Positions 12,257 through 21,885 are shown, numbered from the stretch's first letter. The stretch is DNA of 64,000 bases from Notospermus geniculatus (GCA_002633025.1 NMRB01000087.1:239576-303575), one strand, 5' to 3'. Translations and numbers: made by a program. Notes: generated by a model from the letters alone, not told the origin.

Positions 12257-12580
12257 TACAGATCTGTGATTTTAGTTGGGGACCATGTTTACAAATTGGG
12301 AAAAATGTGTGCCCATTTTGAAGGCCGACTGCTTCGCACTTATCTGTCTGTTTGAAACATTTCAACTACCATTGAGAAGTCAAGAATCTCTAGTTTTTAA
12401 ATGTCTAAGCAGTTTGAAAATAGACTTAGGGACCTGGCCGCAATCATCATGGAATTCAATCATTTGAGACTCAAAAGTTTGCAATTTCACGCCAACAGAG
12501 TTATGTCGTGGGCGCCACTGACGTGACATGACGTCGTCCTTTGACGCAGTGGTCCCCAACCAAAGTCATGGATCTGTAAT
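12257..12580. mobile_element. MITE with TACAGATC termini
   Basis: Left end ACAGATCTGTGATTTTAGTT and GGGGACCA match the right end TGGTCCCCAACCAAAGTCAT and GGATCTGTAAT in reverse complement. The element is about 324 bases and non-coding. It lies in the 5' flank of lebercilin. Confidence 0.75.
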
Positions 12581-13184
12581 ACAGAATTAGAATTGCTAGG
12601 CCTACATCATACATATGCAGTCCTAGCTATGTGGTGAATCCCATGATCCAAATAAAATGGGATGGGCCTAATAAGGGCCTAGTAAGCTGGTAAGTAGTAC
12701 CCGGAGTAAGTATAAATGACCTACCGCGCGCTACAATAATACCATACCAGTATGTCAACTGCCATGAATGACAGACAGATGAGTGTGACACACGACGACA
12801 TCACCACTGTGGCATTTGTGCACGTACCTACATGTAGGCCTACAGCAGCACAGCAGGTCTTCACTGCTGCTATGCACATGCAATGCAATCATCTATATCA
12901 TCATGGCAATGGCCTATGGATGCTGATGCATGCGCATACACTGCTGCACTGCATGCACTGCACTCAGTGTCACTGTGCTGTGAGTTGTCAGTCAGAATCA
13001 CATCAGCCACCTGGAACTACGTTGTGGACGTGACAGAGAAAACTAATTTTCCGTACCCACCAGAAAGAATCGTGCTTCCTTAACCGGCTAACCACTGCCA
13101 AATGTGAACAGAATATGGCAGGCAGGAATGTCATGAATGAACATGAATGTGTGCAGAGAATGCATGCAGTTGTTATTTTTCCAA

Positions 13185-13198
13185 GCATGCCAAGCAAC
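13185..13198 (+). promoter_or_regulatory. Imperfect RFX X-box candidate
   Basis: GCATGC-CA-AGCAAC fits the X-box half-site arrangement (RYYNYY, spacer 1-3, RRNRAC) with one mismatch in the first half. RFX factors drive ciliary genes such as lebercilin, so the position is sensible, but a degenerate motif like this arises by chance easily. Confidence 0.25.
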
Positions 13199-13223
13199 GA
13201 TAAACAATGTGCGAAGTTTACCG

Positions 13224-13253
13224 TTACGTCAGTGATTTTTGCTTTCTACGTCA
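13224..13253 (+). promoter_or_regulatory. Pair of CRE-like sites
   Basis: TTACGTCA at 13224-13231 and CTACGTCA at 13246-13253 resemble CREB/ATF half-palindromes, 22 bases apart and about 170-200 bases upstream of the SH3BGR-like start codon. Placement near a likely transcription start is the only support. Confidence 0.35.
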
Positions 13254-13425
13254 TCAACAACGGTACACCTTCATCTTCGGGAAAGATCGGCCTTCTTCGT
13301 GCGATTCTCCAACTTTTCTCAGCCTGCCGATTAAACATCAAATATCACCGCATTTGGCTTGCTTTTAGTCACCATCGTGTGGCAGAAGATACGTAAATAT
13401 CTCTTCGTCACATCTGATCGACAAT

Positions 13426-13470
13426 ATGAAGTACAGGTTGTACTTATCGACGGTGTGCGGGAATAATAAG
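13426..13470 (+). CDS. SH3BGR: SH3BGR-like exon 1
   Basis: ATG at 13426 encodes MKYRLYLSTVCGNNK, the first beta strand of the SH3BGRL fold (vertebrate counterpart MVIRVYIASSSG). The donor is AAG|GTGCGT, phase 0. It was too short for an ORF scan and was found by homology. Confidence 0.8.
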
Positions 13471-16400
13471 GTGCGTATCTTGAAAATTTCCGAAGTGATG
13501 TCCGTAAACCGGAAGTGACCTCTTTTGACCCTCGAAATGAATACGAATCAAAACAAATGCACGTTTTTCCGACCGGCCACGCCCATTTTCCTCACCACAA
13601 CTTTTGCATGGGTTATCCACCCTTTTGGGGCCAGTTGTGAGTTGATGAAAGCTAGGCTATCTGATCATCACCACAAAAAATGATACGCCTAGCCCTAGCC
13701 TAACTTAGGGTAGGCCTAGCTAGCAAGTGCCATTACTACGGTAATGTTCAGCACCTAGGGGGCATCAAAACAAACTACAAAAATGCATTACAAAATGAAC
13801 GTAGTAAATCAGGTCAATTCGCCGACAACGTACACGTAGTTAGTCCCTGGGTTAATTTTGGAGAGTGGCGCGGTGGCGCCGGCTGTCGAGAAAACGTGGC
13901 AATTACCATGATACCGTGGTCCTTTAATTAATATCACACCACAATATCAATATTCACAAAAAAGAGGTCCACTCCTCCAGGATGCTAAATCTGCAGAAGT
14001 GGCCCTTTGAAATCATGTGGCCCCTGCTTCAATTTGGTCAAGCATTTTCTCTATTTTCAGATCAGAGCCCAGCAAACGAAGATACAGTTTGTTTTAGAGA
14101 GTCGCAAACTGGAATTGGATGTTGTTGACATTGCACACAATGAAGAAGAGAAGGCAAAAATGCGGGAAAGTGGTAAAGCTTTAGATGAAGGAACAGTGGT
14201 GCTTCCACCTCAGTTGTTTGATGGTGATGGTAATTATATAGCGGTGAGTGAAACGCAGCATGTCTTAACTCTTGCATAAAGTCTTCCTGGTTTTCAGCCT
14301 CTTGTGTGTGGCATATGGTCGGCCACACACTCTCTGTCTTTTTATTGGTGGCGATTTCATTCTGCATCTTACGTATAAAAGCATGACCTGACCTGACATG
14401 ACTTGCTGGTCAGGAAGGGATATCAGTGTTCAGCATTGTTGTTTTGTTGCTTCATTCAAATGTTCTCAACACTGAACAGTCCAAACTGAAAGGGTTGACG
14501 TTGCGTAATTGTTGGTGGTCTCCAAATTCAGGAAAAACCCGTGAACGTGCTCTTCTTGCCATGAAATTTGTACAAATGTTTCTCTCATGGTATTGCAAAA
14601 GACAAGGCCTACTCTTTTAATTACTTTTGCCTGAGTGCACTTTCATTGTACACCGTACACTCTTCTGTACCATAGAGATGCCTTCCGCTAGCATGGCTAC
14701 CTGTAGCTTGGTCTGAATCATACTATAGAGTTAAACTTACCTATTGCCGGTGATCCTTAGCTACAGGTAACAGATGGCTAGCCAAGACATACATAGTGAA
14801 TGACATCATTCTGCCTGCATTTCTTGCATGCATTTCATCGATTTAATATACTTGTAACGTATAGAGGAACATGAAACTGATAGGCCTACATTGTTGTAAA
14901 CTCGTTGAATCAGTCGTCACTAATTAGATGCTGAGTATCAGACACATCAGAACTGTATCAAACCCAACAAATTTGTGTTTTTTTATCTTTTTCTAAAAAC
15001 TGAATGGCGATGTAGTGCAACAGGTGATTATTAATTGAATGACCAAATCTGGGGAACATCACTGTCAGCGACCACCTTCAACACAATTCCAAGATACACG
15101 TCGTTGCCTCAGCACCTGCTATTCCAATCTCTACTTAGGCGTTCATTCACATGATGAATTCTTCTGAAATGGTGGTACCTTTCCTTTTGCTATTAATACA
15201 AATTGCAATAATGTCTCTGTTCCCTATTTCAGAATTTTGATGAGTTTGAAAATGCCATTGAAAGTAATGAATTAGAAGCGCTATTAAAGTTACCGGTAAG
15301 TCTGCATTACTTATGGTGTACTTTTTTTGGAATAATGAAATAGTTTCTGCGTGGATCCGCTAAAAAATGGTGTATCAATCTTGATGAAAACAATTCTTTG
15401 TATCATGGATTTGTGAAACTTTGCGATATCGTATGAAATAAGATGACAGATGTATCCGCTTATTCTTATCACTGAGCCCCATTTGTTTTATGACTCTCTT
15501 GAAATGTTATTATCATTTCCTTGCTCGTCTCTCAACTCTTAGATTCCTGAGAAAAGAAAAAAGAAGGCCGCATTAATAGAGGAGGTGGTAAACAGACCAA
15601 GCTTAGCATTATAAACCAGTGCATTTCACACGAGCTCTACATTGTTGGTGTTGTGAGATTTCTTGGGAATGGGGCTGGCTGGGCGCTCAAAATACTTTAC
15701 ACATGATGCCTTCATAAATGACCAGCTGCTGATGCATGAGGTTATGGGACAGATCGAAACCTTGAAACATGGAGACATAATGTAATTTATTTTCAATGAA
15801 ATTGGTCATTATCTTCTCATCATTTGGGGACAATCATCCAATTACAATTGGGTTCTGTGTCAAGCCAGAACCATTTCTTAACACCCAAACAACACACAAA
15901 TGTCCAGCCTTGTGAAGCTTCATTCAGTTTGTTGTATTCATGCTACATTTTGATTATCCCTTCCCAAAGTTCAAGTTAGTATTCCCCCTGTCAGGATTGT
16001 TGTTTTATCCCTCTCAAGGGCAAACTAACAGCACCATTTGAAAAAGTCTTTAAACTCTTTCACTGCCAGTGTTGATTTCACTACAAATAATAACCTACCA
16101 AATCTATAGGGCCGTATTCACCAAGGGTGATCGTCGCACGATTAAGACTTAGACATGTGTAACTTCACTAAATGCACACACTTCCACCATGCTTTTGCTT
16201 GAAGAAGGTACACGCGTCTGAGTCTTAAAGGAACATTACCATAGCGTTTAAACGTGACCTAAGTACATTCTGCATGGTTCATTTGTAGTGATAATACAAA
16301 GTACAAGACAATTCCCCAATACACCACTGAAAAATTTGACTTTGAATAAGATTGTTTTCCTCGAGTGGGGGCAGCCATTCTCCTGGCAGCAGACGCTTTT

Positions 16401-19400
16401 TTCCAGGCCTCGCAATAAATCTCGCGACATTATGACGTAGCACCGGCTCACCGCCGTGTCATGAACATAGTCACGTCACGTCGTTAGAGCAGTGGACGTG
16501 GTGGAGCGAGGTAGAAATGGCGACAAATATCACTTGTGCAGTAACCATTTCAGTGACGAAGGCTACGTGAGGAACCTGCAGGCAGAACAAATTGGAGACA
16601 CAGTAAAAAAAGCTGAAATCGGATGCCATTTATACCATTTTTTTGCACAAATCTGAGGTTAAAGGCCGATGAGTGACGTCGTGGCGTCACCGTGGCGTAA
16701 ACAAGTGAGCCGGAGCTACGTCATATCGCATTACGCAATGGCTGCCTCCATCGGCGCTAAACCTGAGGTACAAATAGCCAACATTAATGTTAGCTAAAGT
16801 AAGAAAGGTGGTTCAACTGCAAAATTTGTTATAATGAAGTTTATTGAAAGGATCGGGCTACATTAATTCGCTAATGATAATGTCCCTTTAANCATGACGG
16901 TTCAAACTGTTGATATCTTCATACATTGCAAATGTCTACCAATTCTTTTTCATTCTGCTGCAAAAGCTCTGCACATTGCAGATTCTTTTATTATTTGGTC
17001 AATATACCCGGCGACTTCATTGCATTGGGATTAGCATGGTGATAGGGGATTCTACCGTAATTCCTTTCTGTTTGACACAAAGAAATGAAAGAGTGCTGGG
17101 AATTTCTCTTGTCGATCGAATCTGGTTTCCTTCGATGATGTTTTGCATGCTGATTTGGTAGTAAGAAGTTTTTGTTAGGAAAAAAGCAATACGGAACCTG
17201 GAAGTCAAAATACATTTAACTCAATCATCGATCAGTATAGTTCCTTGATTTCATTTCACTTCCAATTACAATTGCACTATATGTATATGGAAGTAAAGAT
17301 GTTTTTGTAGCTACTCTCTGTGACTTGGTGCAGATTTGCTTTACCAGTAGATGGCATCAGTGTATTATGATTTGTACAGTTGTGCAGCTGGGCTGCATTT
17401 GCCTCCCATCCCCCCAAAAAACAAAATGAGGAGACTGCATGGTGAACCAGAAATAGGATGAACCAGGAATAGAAAGGTTCCTGTTTTGTGTTATGTCACA
17501 GTTTTGGTTAAAAGAAGCACTTTTTTGTTGGGAATGAGCACTACACGTTTTCGTGATTTCAGGGTGAGGGAGAGGAGAAGACAGATGAGGAAAAAGAGGC
17601 AAGCACAATATTGTCCTGTTGAAATAGGTCCCCAGTATCATTTTTGTGGCATGGGTTATTTTTAATATGGAGTATTAAGCTTAAGCATAAGCGGCTGTTA
17701 TTACCTCAACATCTTTTGAGCTGACACTGCAATAGAGCTCGTGCAGATGACGTCATCACAGAAAAATCTGCCATCTTGACGGCCAAATGGACGTCAAATT
17801 CTGATGTTGTCGACCTGCGTGGCACACTTTATCATAAGGTGCATGTGGAGTGTGTGTGACGTGACATGATCTACACATGGCACCCTTTGTCGTCGACATA
17901 GCATAGTGGACCGCCCGTCAAAAGTGACGTCACAATGAGCCACTGCGCAAGCTCTATACTAAAAGGTGAAATTCTAGCGTTGTATTGAACTTGGGTGATT
18001 TCTTCAGGTGACCGAAGGTGAGAAAAAGGAAGGTGAAGAAGAGGAGGGCAAAGAAAAAAAAGAGGATGACGAAGAAGGAGAAAAAACTGAGGCCGAGGCA
18101 AGGATTGTCTGAAATTGTTCGCATGATATTGAAATATTGTTCTTCAATTTGACAGATATTGCACCTCCTACATCAAGAATTTGACTTGAGATATTTCAGT
18201 TGATTTGGTTGTACTTTTTGACTGATTTATCATCTGACCCTGGAGTTGCACCATGGAACCATCCCAGCCACCGGTACTTCATTCAGATCCTTGCACATGG
18301 AGCACTGCAACATAACCATCTGCTTTGAAAACCTGTTGTTGACGTTAGAAGTTCCACTGGAGTTTATCTGAGATCCATGGTTGACTGTAAGTGTACTCAG
18401 AGTAATCAGACAATTGCTGTTTTAGGCGAAGGAAGGTGAAGAAGAAGAATCAAAAGAAAAAGAGGAAGATGACGCAGAAAAAGAGGCAATTAGGCTTTCA
18501 GTTCTTGGCATGGAATATTTCTCTAACTCAAATTTGTATGGAATATTTCTCTTACCCAAATTGCATTGACTGGGTTCCTAAAAAAGGCATGATTTTTTCC
18601 AGGAGAAGAAAGAAGAAGAGAAAAAGGACAAAACCGAGGAGGCTGAGGCAAGATCGAGTTATAATTTCTTTGCATCCTACATAAATCTGATCTGAGTGAT
18701 ACTTCTAAAGATCTATACTGCTGTGAAAGGCAAATTTTGAAGTTGACTGATTTAACCATGATCTGGGAAAATCAGGCTTCTTTCTGCATGCACAATGTCT
18801 TCCTGGAAATTTTTGCCAGATTTTAAGTCAAATTCAATCTAAATTACACTAAAACTTCGAACGACCTCTTCCTACAGCCTCCAGACAGGGTTTCTTGCAA
18901 CATTAATTGCGGTTTTCTATGTATTTCTAGGGAAGATTCATAAAGGTTTCAGTCCAATAATTTTTTCTTTTAAATGTTTTTCAAAACTTTGATTACAAAA
19001 CTACTTCTTTGAACATTTCAGAAAAGTGAAACAGCTGAAGAGCAAGAAGCTGAGGTTTGTACATCCTGCAAAAAATTTGTTTATTGTTATCACTTCTCAC
19101 TTATTCATACAGTCGTCTATCCCCTTCCCCAAATGAAAATCTTCTACAAAAAATCCAATGGAAAATTACATGTATTTCTACTGGTTCGCAATGCTGAATT
19201 GTGATCCAGATGACAGTACTACATGTACCACATGTTACAGGCGCAAATGGCTAGATATTTTTCGTCATCGCTTCTGAGAAGTTTATTGACTACAAAAAGG
19301 CAGATATTTTGGAATATTCCTTGCATTTGGCTTCACAAAAGGAATGGCCAGCAGTTGCCGACTGATAAAGAAGGTATGGTAAATAAGATACCAAAGGTTT

Positions 19401-20824
19401 TATGTCATTTTATGTTACAAATCTGTGCATCTTTCTCTGTCTACTTCCACAGTGTATGAAAAAGCAACCCTGTCTCATAAGCATTTATGTCATGCTAGGA
19501 ACCCCTATGTATGTTGTTGACCAACTTTGTTGTTTGTTGACAACCTAATTTCTGATAAGCATTTATATCATGCTAGGAACCCTATATGTTGCTGACCAAC
19601 TTTGGTCTTTGTTGAACTTGTGTTGTGTCAATGTTCACCTTGCACCCTGATGATCCACATTTCTGCACTCAAGTTATTGACCCTTGTACCCTTAAAATGT
19701 TGCAGTTCTGTGATTTTGTGGTTAACCCCAAATAAGCTTGGCTTTGAAATCTCTTTATGTATCGGTACAGGGATTCATCTTGGTTGTGGGTTGATTTCAC
19801 TCTGCCATGTTCTTATCCTGACCTTCAGAAACCAACAACTCCCTCTTTGAAGAAACTTTCTCGAACATATGATTCTGATGAAGATGAGGCACCTGCTTGG
19901 GGTTCAGATGACAAAGGTGAAGATAAGGAAGAAAAGAAAGAAGAAAAGCCATCAGACACACCTTCTTTGAAGAAGTTATCTAAAACATACGATTCCGATG
20001 AAGATGAGGCACCAGCTTGGGGGTCAGGTGACAAAGATGAAGAAAAGGAAGAGAAGAAAGAAGAAAAGCCATCAGACACACCTTCTTTGAAGAAGTTATC
20101 TAAAACATACGATTCCGATGAAGAAGCGCCAGTTTGGGGTGCAGATGACAAAGAAGAAGAAAAGAAAGAGGAAAAGGTATCAGACACTCCTTCTTTGAAG
20201 AAGCTCTCTAAAACATATGATTCTGATGAAGAAGCTCCAGCTTGGGGTACGGATGACAAAGATGAAGAAAAGAAAGAAGAGAAGGAAGAAGAAAAGCCAG
20301 TATCGAGTACACCATCTTTGAAAAAGTTATCCAAAACTTACGATTCCGATGAAGAAGCTCCAGCTTGGGGTTCAGGTGACAAAGAAGAAAAGAAAGATGA
20401 AGAAGAGGAAGATGATGATGATGCTTGGTTTGCAAAAAGGAAAAAGCAAAAAGAAGAAGAGGAAAAGAAAAAAGATGAGGAAGAAGAAGATGATGATGAT
20501 GCTTGGTTTGCCAGAAGGAAGAAAGAGAAGAAAACTTACGACAGCGATGAAGAACCACCTGCCTGGGGCTCTGATGACAAAGAGGATGAGAAAAAGAAGA
20601 AAGAAGAAGAGGCAGAAAAGAAGAAAAAAGAAGAAGAGGAAAAGAAGAAAAAAGAGGAAGAGGAAAAGAAGAAAAAGGAAGAGGAGGAAAAGAAGAAAAA
20701 GGAGGAAGAAGCAAAGAAGGAAGTTGAAGAAGAGGAAGAAGATGATGATGATTGGTTTGCAAGACGAAAGAAGCTGAGGAAACCATGGGAAGATGATGAT
20801 GATGAAAAGGGATTTTTTGATTGA
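13426..20824 (+). CDS. SH3BGR: SH3BGR/SH3BGRL-family protein, 10 exons, about 531 aa
   Basis: The join is 13426-13470, 14061-14243, 15233-15295, 15543-15587, 17563-17598, 18008-18097, 18426-18485, 18603-18647, 19022-19054 and 19829-20824; every exon is phase 0. Residues 1-97 form the SH3BGRL thioredoxin/glutaredoxin-like fold: MKYRLYLSTVCGNNK, then VVDIAHNEEEKAKMRE and VLPPQLFDGDGNYIA, matching vertebrate SH3BGRL including the LPPQ(I/L)F motif. No CxxC redox pair is present, as usual in this family. Residues 113-200 are Glu/Lys-rich and encoded by five tiny exons. Residues 201-531 hold six TYDSDE(E) AP(A)WG units and three acidic-Trp-Phe units ending in a C-terminal FFD. Human SH3BGR has a Glu-rich C-terminus, but this one is far longer and truly repetitive. 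The cellular role is not established. Confidence 0.9.
14061..14243 (+). CDS. SH3BGR: SH3BGR-like exon 2: core glutaredoxin-like domain
   Basis: Acceptor CTATTTTCAG. Encodes IRAQQTKIQFVLESRKLELD, VVDIAHNEEEKAKMRE and VLPPQLFDGDGNYIA. The helix-strand pattern and the PPQ loop are diagnostic of the SH3BGR family. The donor is GCG|GTGAGT. Confidence 0.93.
15233..15295 (+). CDS. SH3BGR: SH3BGR-like exon 3: last helix of the domain
   Basis: Encodes NFDEFENAIESNELEALLKL plus P, equivalent to vertebrate YDAFFEARENNAVYAFLGL. The acceptor is CCTATTTCAG and the donor CCG|GTAAGT, phase 0. Confidence 0.92.
15543..15587 (+). CDS. SH3BGR: SH3BGR-like exon 4: basic linker
   Basis: Encodes IPEKRKKKAALIEEV after acceptor CAACTCTTAG. 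The donor is either GTG|GTAAAC (used here) or GAG|GTGGTA one codon earlier; both keep phase 0. Confidence 0.7.
16225..16891. mobile_element. Inverted-repeat element containing a THAP-like fragment
   Basis: Left terminus TTAAAGGAACATTACC matches the right terminus AATGATAATGTCCCTTTAA in imperfect inverted orientation. A single N follows at 16892. Inside is an open stretch with a THAP C-x2-H signature. It lies in the SH3BGR-like intron before exon 5. Confidence 0.5.
16471..16656 (+). pseudogene. THAP-type zinc finger fragment (probable transposase relic)
   Basis: An open frame without ATG reads GRNGDKYHLCSNHFSDEGYV then RNLQAEQIG and stops at 16654-16656. THAP fingers (C2CH, shared with P-element transposases) carry exactly this C-x2-H-F near their second half. 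The first cysteine pair and the rest of any transposase were not found, so it is a fragment or a partial exon. Confidence 0.4.
17563..17598 (+). CDS. SH3BGR: SH3BGR-like exon 5: 36-base Glu-rich exon with GC donor
   Basis: Encodes GEGEEKTDEEKE. The acceptor is TGATTTCAG and the donor GAG|GCAAGC. Reading past the donor meets a stop within nine codons and no good GT is present, so a GC-AG intron is the best fit. Confidence 0.7.
17731..17959. mobile_element. MITE, AGAGCTCGTGCA family, copy 1
   Basis: Ends AATAGAGCTCGTGCA and TGCGCAAGCTCTATA are inverted. The interior shares long near-identical blocks with 39221-39433 (CTACACATGG, AAAAGTGACGTCACA, GAGCCACTGC). Confidence 0.75.
18008..18097 (+). 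CDS. SH3BGR: SH3BGR-like exon 6: 90-base Glu-rich exon with GC donor
   Basis: Encodes 30 residues starting VTEGEKKEGEEEEGKEKK and ending EGEKTEAE. The acceptor is TTTCTTCAG and the donor GAG|GCAAGG. Read-through reaches a stop in five codons. Confidence 0.75.
18426..18485 (+). CDS. SH3BGR: SH3BGR-like exon 7: 60-base Glu-rich exon with probable GC donor
   Basis: Encodes AKEGEEEESKEKEEDDAEKE. The acceptor is CTGTTTTAG. The donor is probably GAG|GCAATT by analogy with its neighbours. An alternative GT donor (TCA|GTTCTT) lies 18 bases downstream in the same phase. Confidence 0.65.
18603..18647 (+). CDS. SH3BGR: SH3BGR-like exon 8: 45-base Glu-rich exon with GC donor
   Basis: Encodes EKKEEEKKDKTEEAE. 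The acceptor is TTTTTTCCAG and the donor GAG|GCAAGA. The preceding intron is only 117 bases and contains a 28-base tandem duplication. Confidence 0.7.
19022..19054 (+). CDS. SH3BGR: SH3BGR-like exon 9: 33-base Glu-rich exon
   Basis: Encodes KSETAEEQEAE. The acceptor is AACATTTCAG and the donor GAG|GTTTGT, an ordinary GT, unlike the four exons before it. Confidence 0.7.
19476..19615. repeat. Tandem duplication of about 80 bases
   Basis: Two copies of the unit CATAAGCATTTAT(G/A)TCATGC with GTTGACCAACTTTG downstream. It lies in the last SH3BGR-like intron. Confidence 0.7.
19829..20824 (+). CDS. SH3BGR: SH3BGR-like exon 10: repetitive acidic C-terminus
   Basis: A 331-codon last exon, acceptor GACCTTCAG, stop at 20822-20824. 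Five PSLKKLS(K/R)TYDSDE units, about 105-120 bases apart, each carry an APAWG-type motif and a Lys/Glu spacer; a sixth unit is shortened. Three DDDD(A)WFA(K/R)RKK units follow, then EDDDDEKGFFD. The SDEE sites fit casein kinase 2. The plus strand is almost pure purine for long stretches. Confidence 0.92.
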   Translation, partial: KPTTPSLKKLSRTYDSDEDEAPAWGSDDKGEDKEEKKEEKPSDTPSLKKLSKTYDSDEDEAPAWGSGDKDEEKEEKKEEKPSDTPSLKKLSKTYDSDEEAPVWGADDKEEEKKEEKVSDTPSLKKLSKTYDSDEEAPAWGTDDKDEEKKEEKEEEKPVSSTPSLKKLSKTYDSDEEAPAWGSGDKEEKKDEEEEDDDDAWFAKRKKQKEEEEKKKDEEEEDDDDAWFARRKKEKKTYDSDEEPPAWGSDDKEDEKKKKEEEAEKKKKEEEEKKKKEEEEKKKKEEEEKKKKEEEAKKEVEEEEEDDDDWFARRKKLRKPWEDDDDEKGFFD

Positions 20825-21304
20825 GATGGAGAATATGATGGAGAGATGAGGATGAGGTAGGATGAGCTTCTGCGGAATGGTGTGGTAATGCATCTGGTCA
20901 TGAATCTGAGGCTGAGGCTAGTGCATTCGCTGCATGGTGATTTGCATCTAACTCATCTGTAGATGGCAGGTGACATCAATAGCATTATAACAGGTGAATT
21001 CAACTTTCAGGAGCATGGAATCTTCCATTAACTTCCAGTCCAGCGCTACATAGATAGCATGGCAATAGCAATGGAAATACCAGTAGAAGAAGTTATTTCA
21101 TGAACTCAGTTTCTAGTTTCAGTTTTCACTCCAGATTGTAACACAGAATTTGTACTCATTGCATTGCAAGTGTTGGGTGTTATCACTATGACCTCTTGTG
21201 AGTCGGGTCACTGATGTTTTGCATGCCAGATATGTTGCTTAAAAATATTAACCTGTATGGCTGGAAGAGTACTACTGATATGCTTTGTAATTGATAACAT
21301 ACTC

Positions 21305-21310
21305 AATAAA
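21305..21310 (+). promoter_or_regulatory. Polyadenylation signal of the SH3BGR-like gene
   Basis: AATAAA in ACTCAATAAAAACAGG, about 480 bases after the stop codon and followed by GT-rich sequence (TGTTTGTTTGTGATGTTG). This defines a plausible 3' UTR end near 21325-21335. Confidence 0.6.
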
Positions 21311-21589
21311 AACAGGTCATGAAAAGTGTTTGATGCTCTACTCGTTATGCCTACTGTTTGTTTGTGATGTTGATGTGAGATGTGTGACGTAATCTATGTT
21401 TTGTAATGTGTGAAAAACATCTAAACCTGCATGCGTGTTTCTTGCTATTTGAAATAACCCATTGTCTAAAACACATGTCTTGTGATAAAAACTTATTTTG
21501 ATTTTGTAACTGAACATTTCCCTGCAATTTGTTGTGAAGATAACTCTAGAAGAAACGTGGTGTTTGTTGTTGTCTTNTCCGTCGACCCA

Positions 21590-21885
21590 TCCTCCTCGGT
21601 CGCCAGATTCGGCAAACGTTTGGAAGTTCGTGTCAACGATTTACGTTTGGAGCGAGGGGAAGAAAATGTTTCAACTTCGTTTCATACCATCCAAACGTTT
21701 GTCGCTGGAGAAACGTTTCTCATGACAAAAATATCAAACGAAATTGCAACGAAAATGTATGCTATGCCAAACGGTTTTCAGTCAGTTCTCAAACGAATTT
21801 TTTCGTTTAAATTTCGTTTTGAAGAAGCCGCTTCAAATTCGTATAAACGAATCCCAAACGTTTCTATTTTGGAGACGATCCCTAA
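21590..21885. repeat. Cluster of AAACG / CGTTT motifs
   Basis: More than a dozen occurrences of AAACG or CGTTT in about 295 bases, several as the palindrome AAACGTTT. They are irregularly spaced and embedded in an open frame that runs across a single N at 21577. The nature is unknown. Confidence 0.5.

Larger units (their letters stand above)
12153..13425. promoter_or_regulatory. Divergent promoter interval between lebercilin and SH3BGR-like genes
   Basis: The two start codons are 1.27 kb apart and point away from each other, so both promoters and any 5' UTR exons lie here. A MITE occupies 12257-12580. Two CRE-like octamers and an imperfect RFX X-box lie within about 240 bases of the SH3BGR start. 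No clear TATA box was seen. Confidence 0.55.

Noticed and set aside
20208-20901. Minus-strand open frames of 121-192 codons, Phe/Ser/Leu-rich
   Set aside because: Antisense shadows of the purine-rich SH3BGR last exon.
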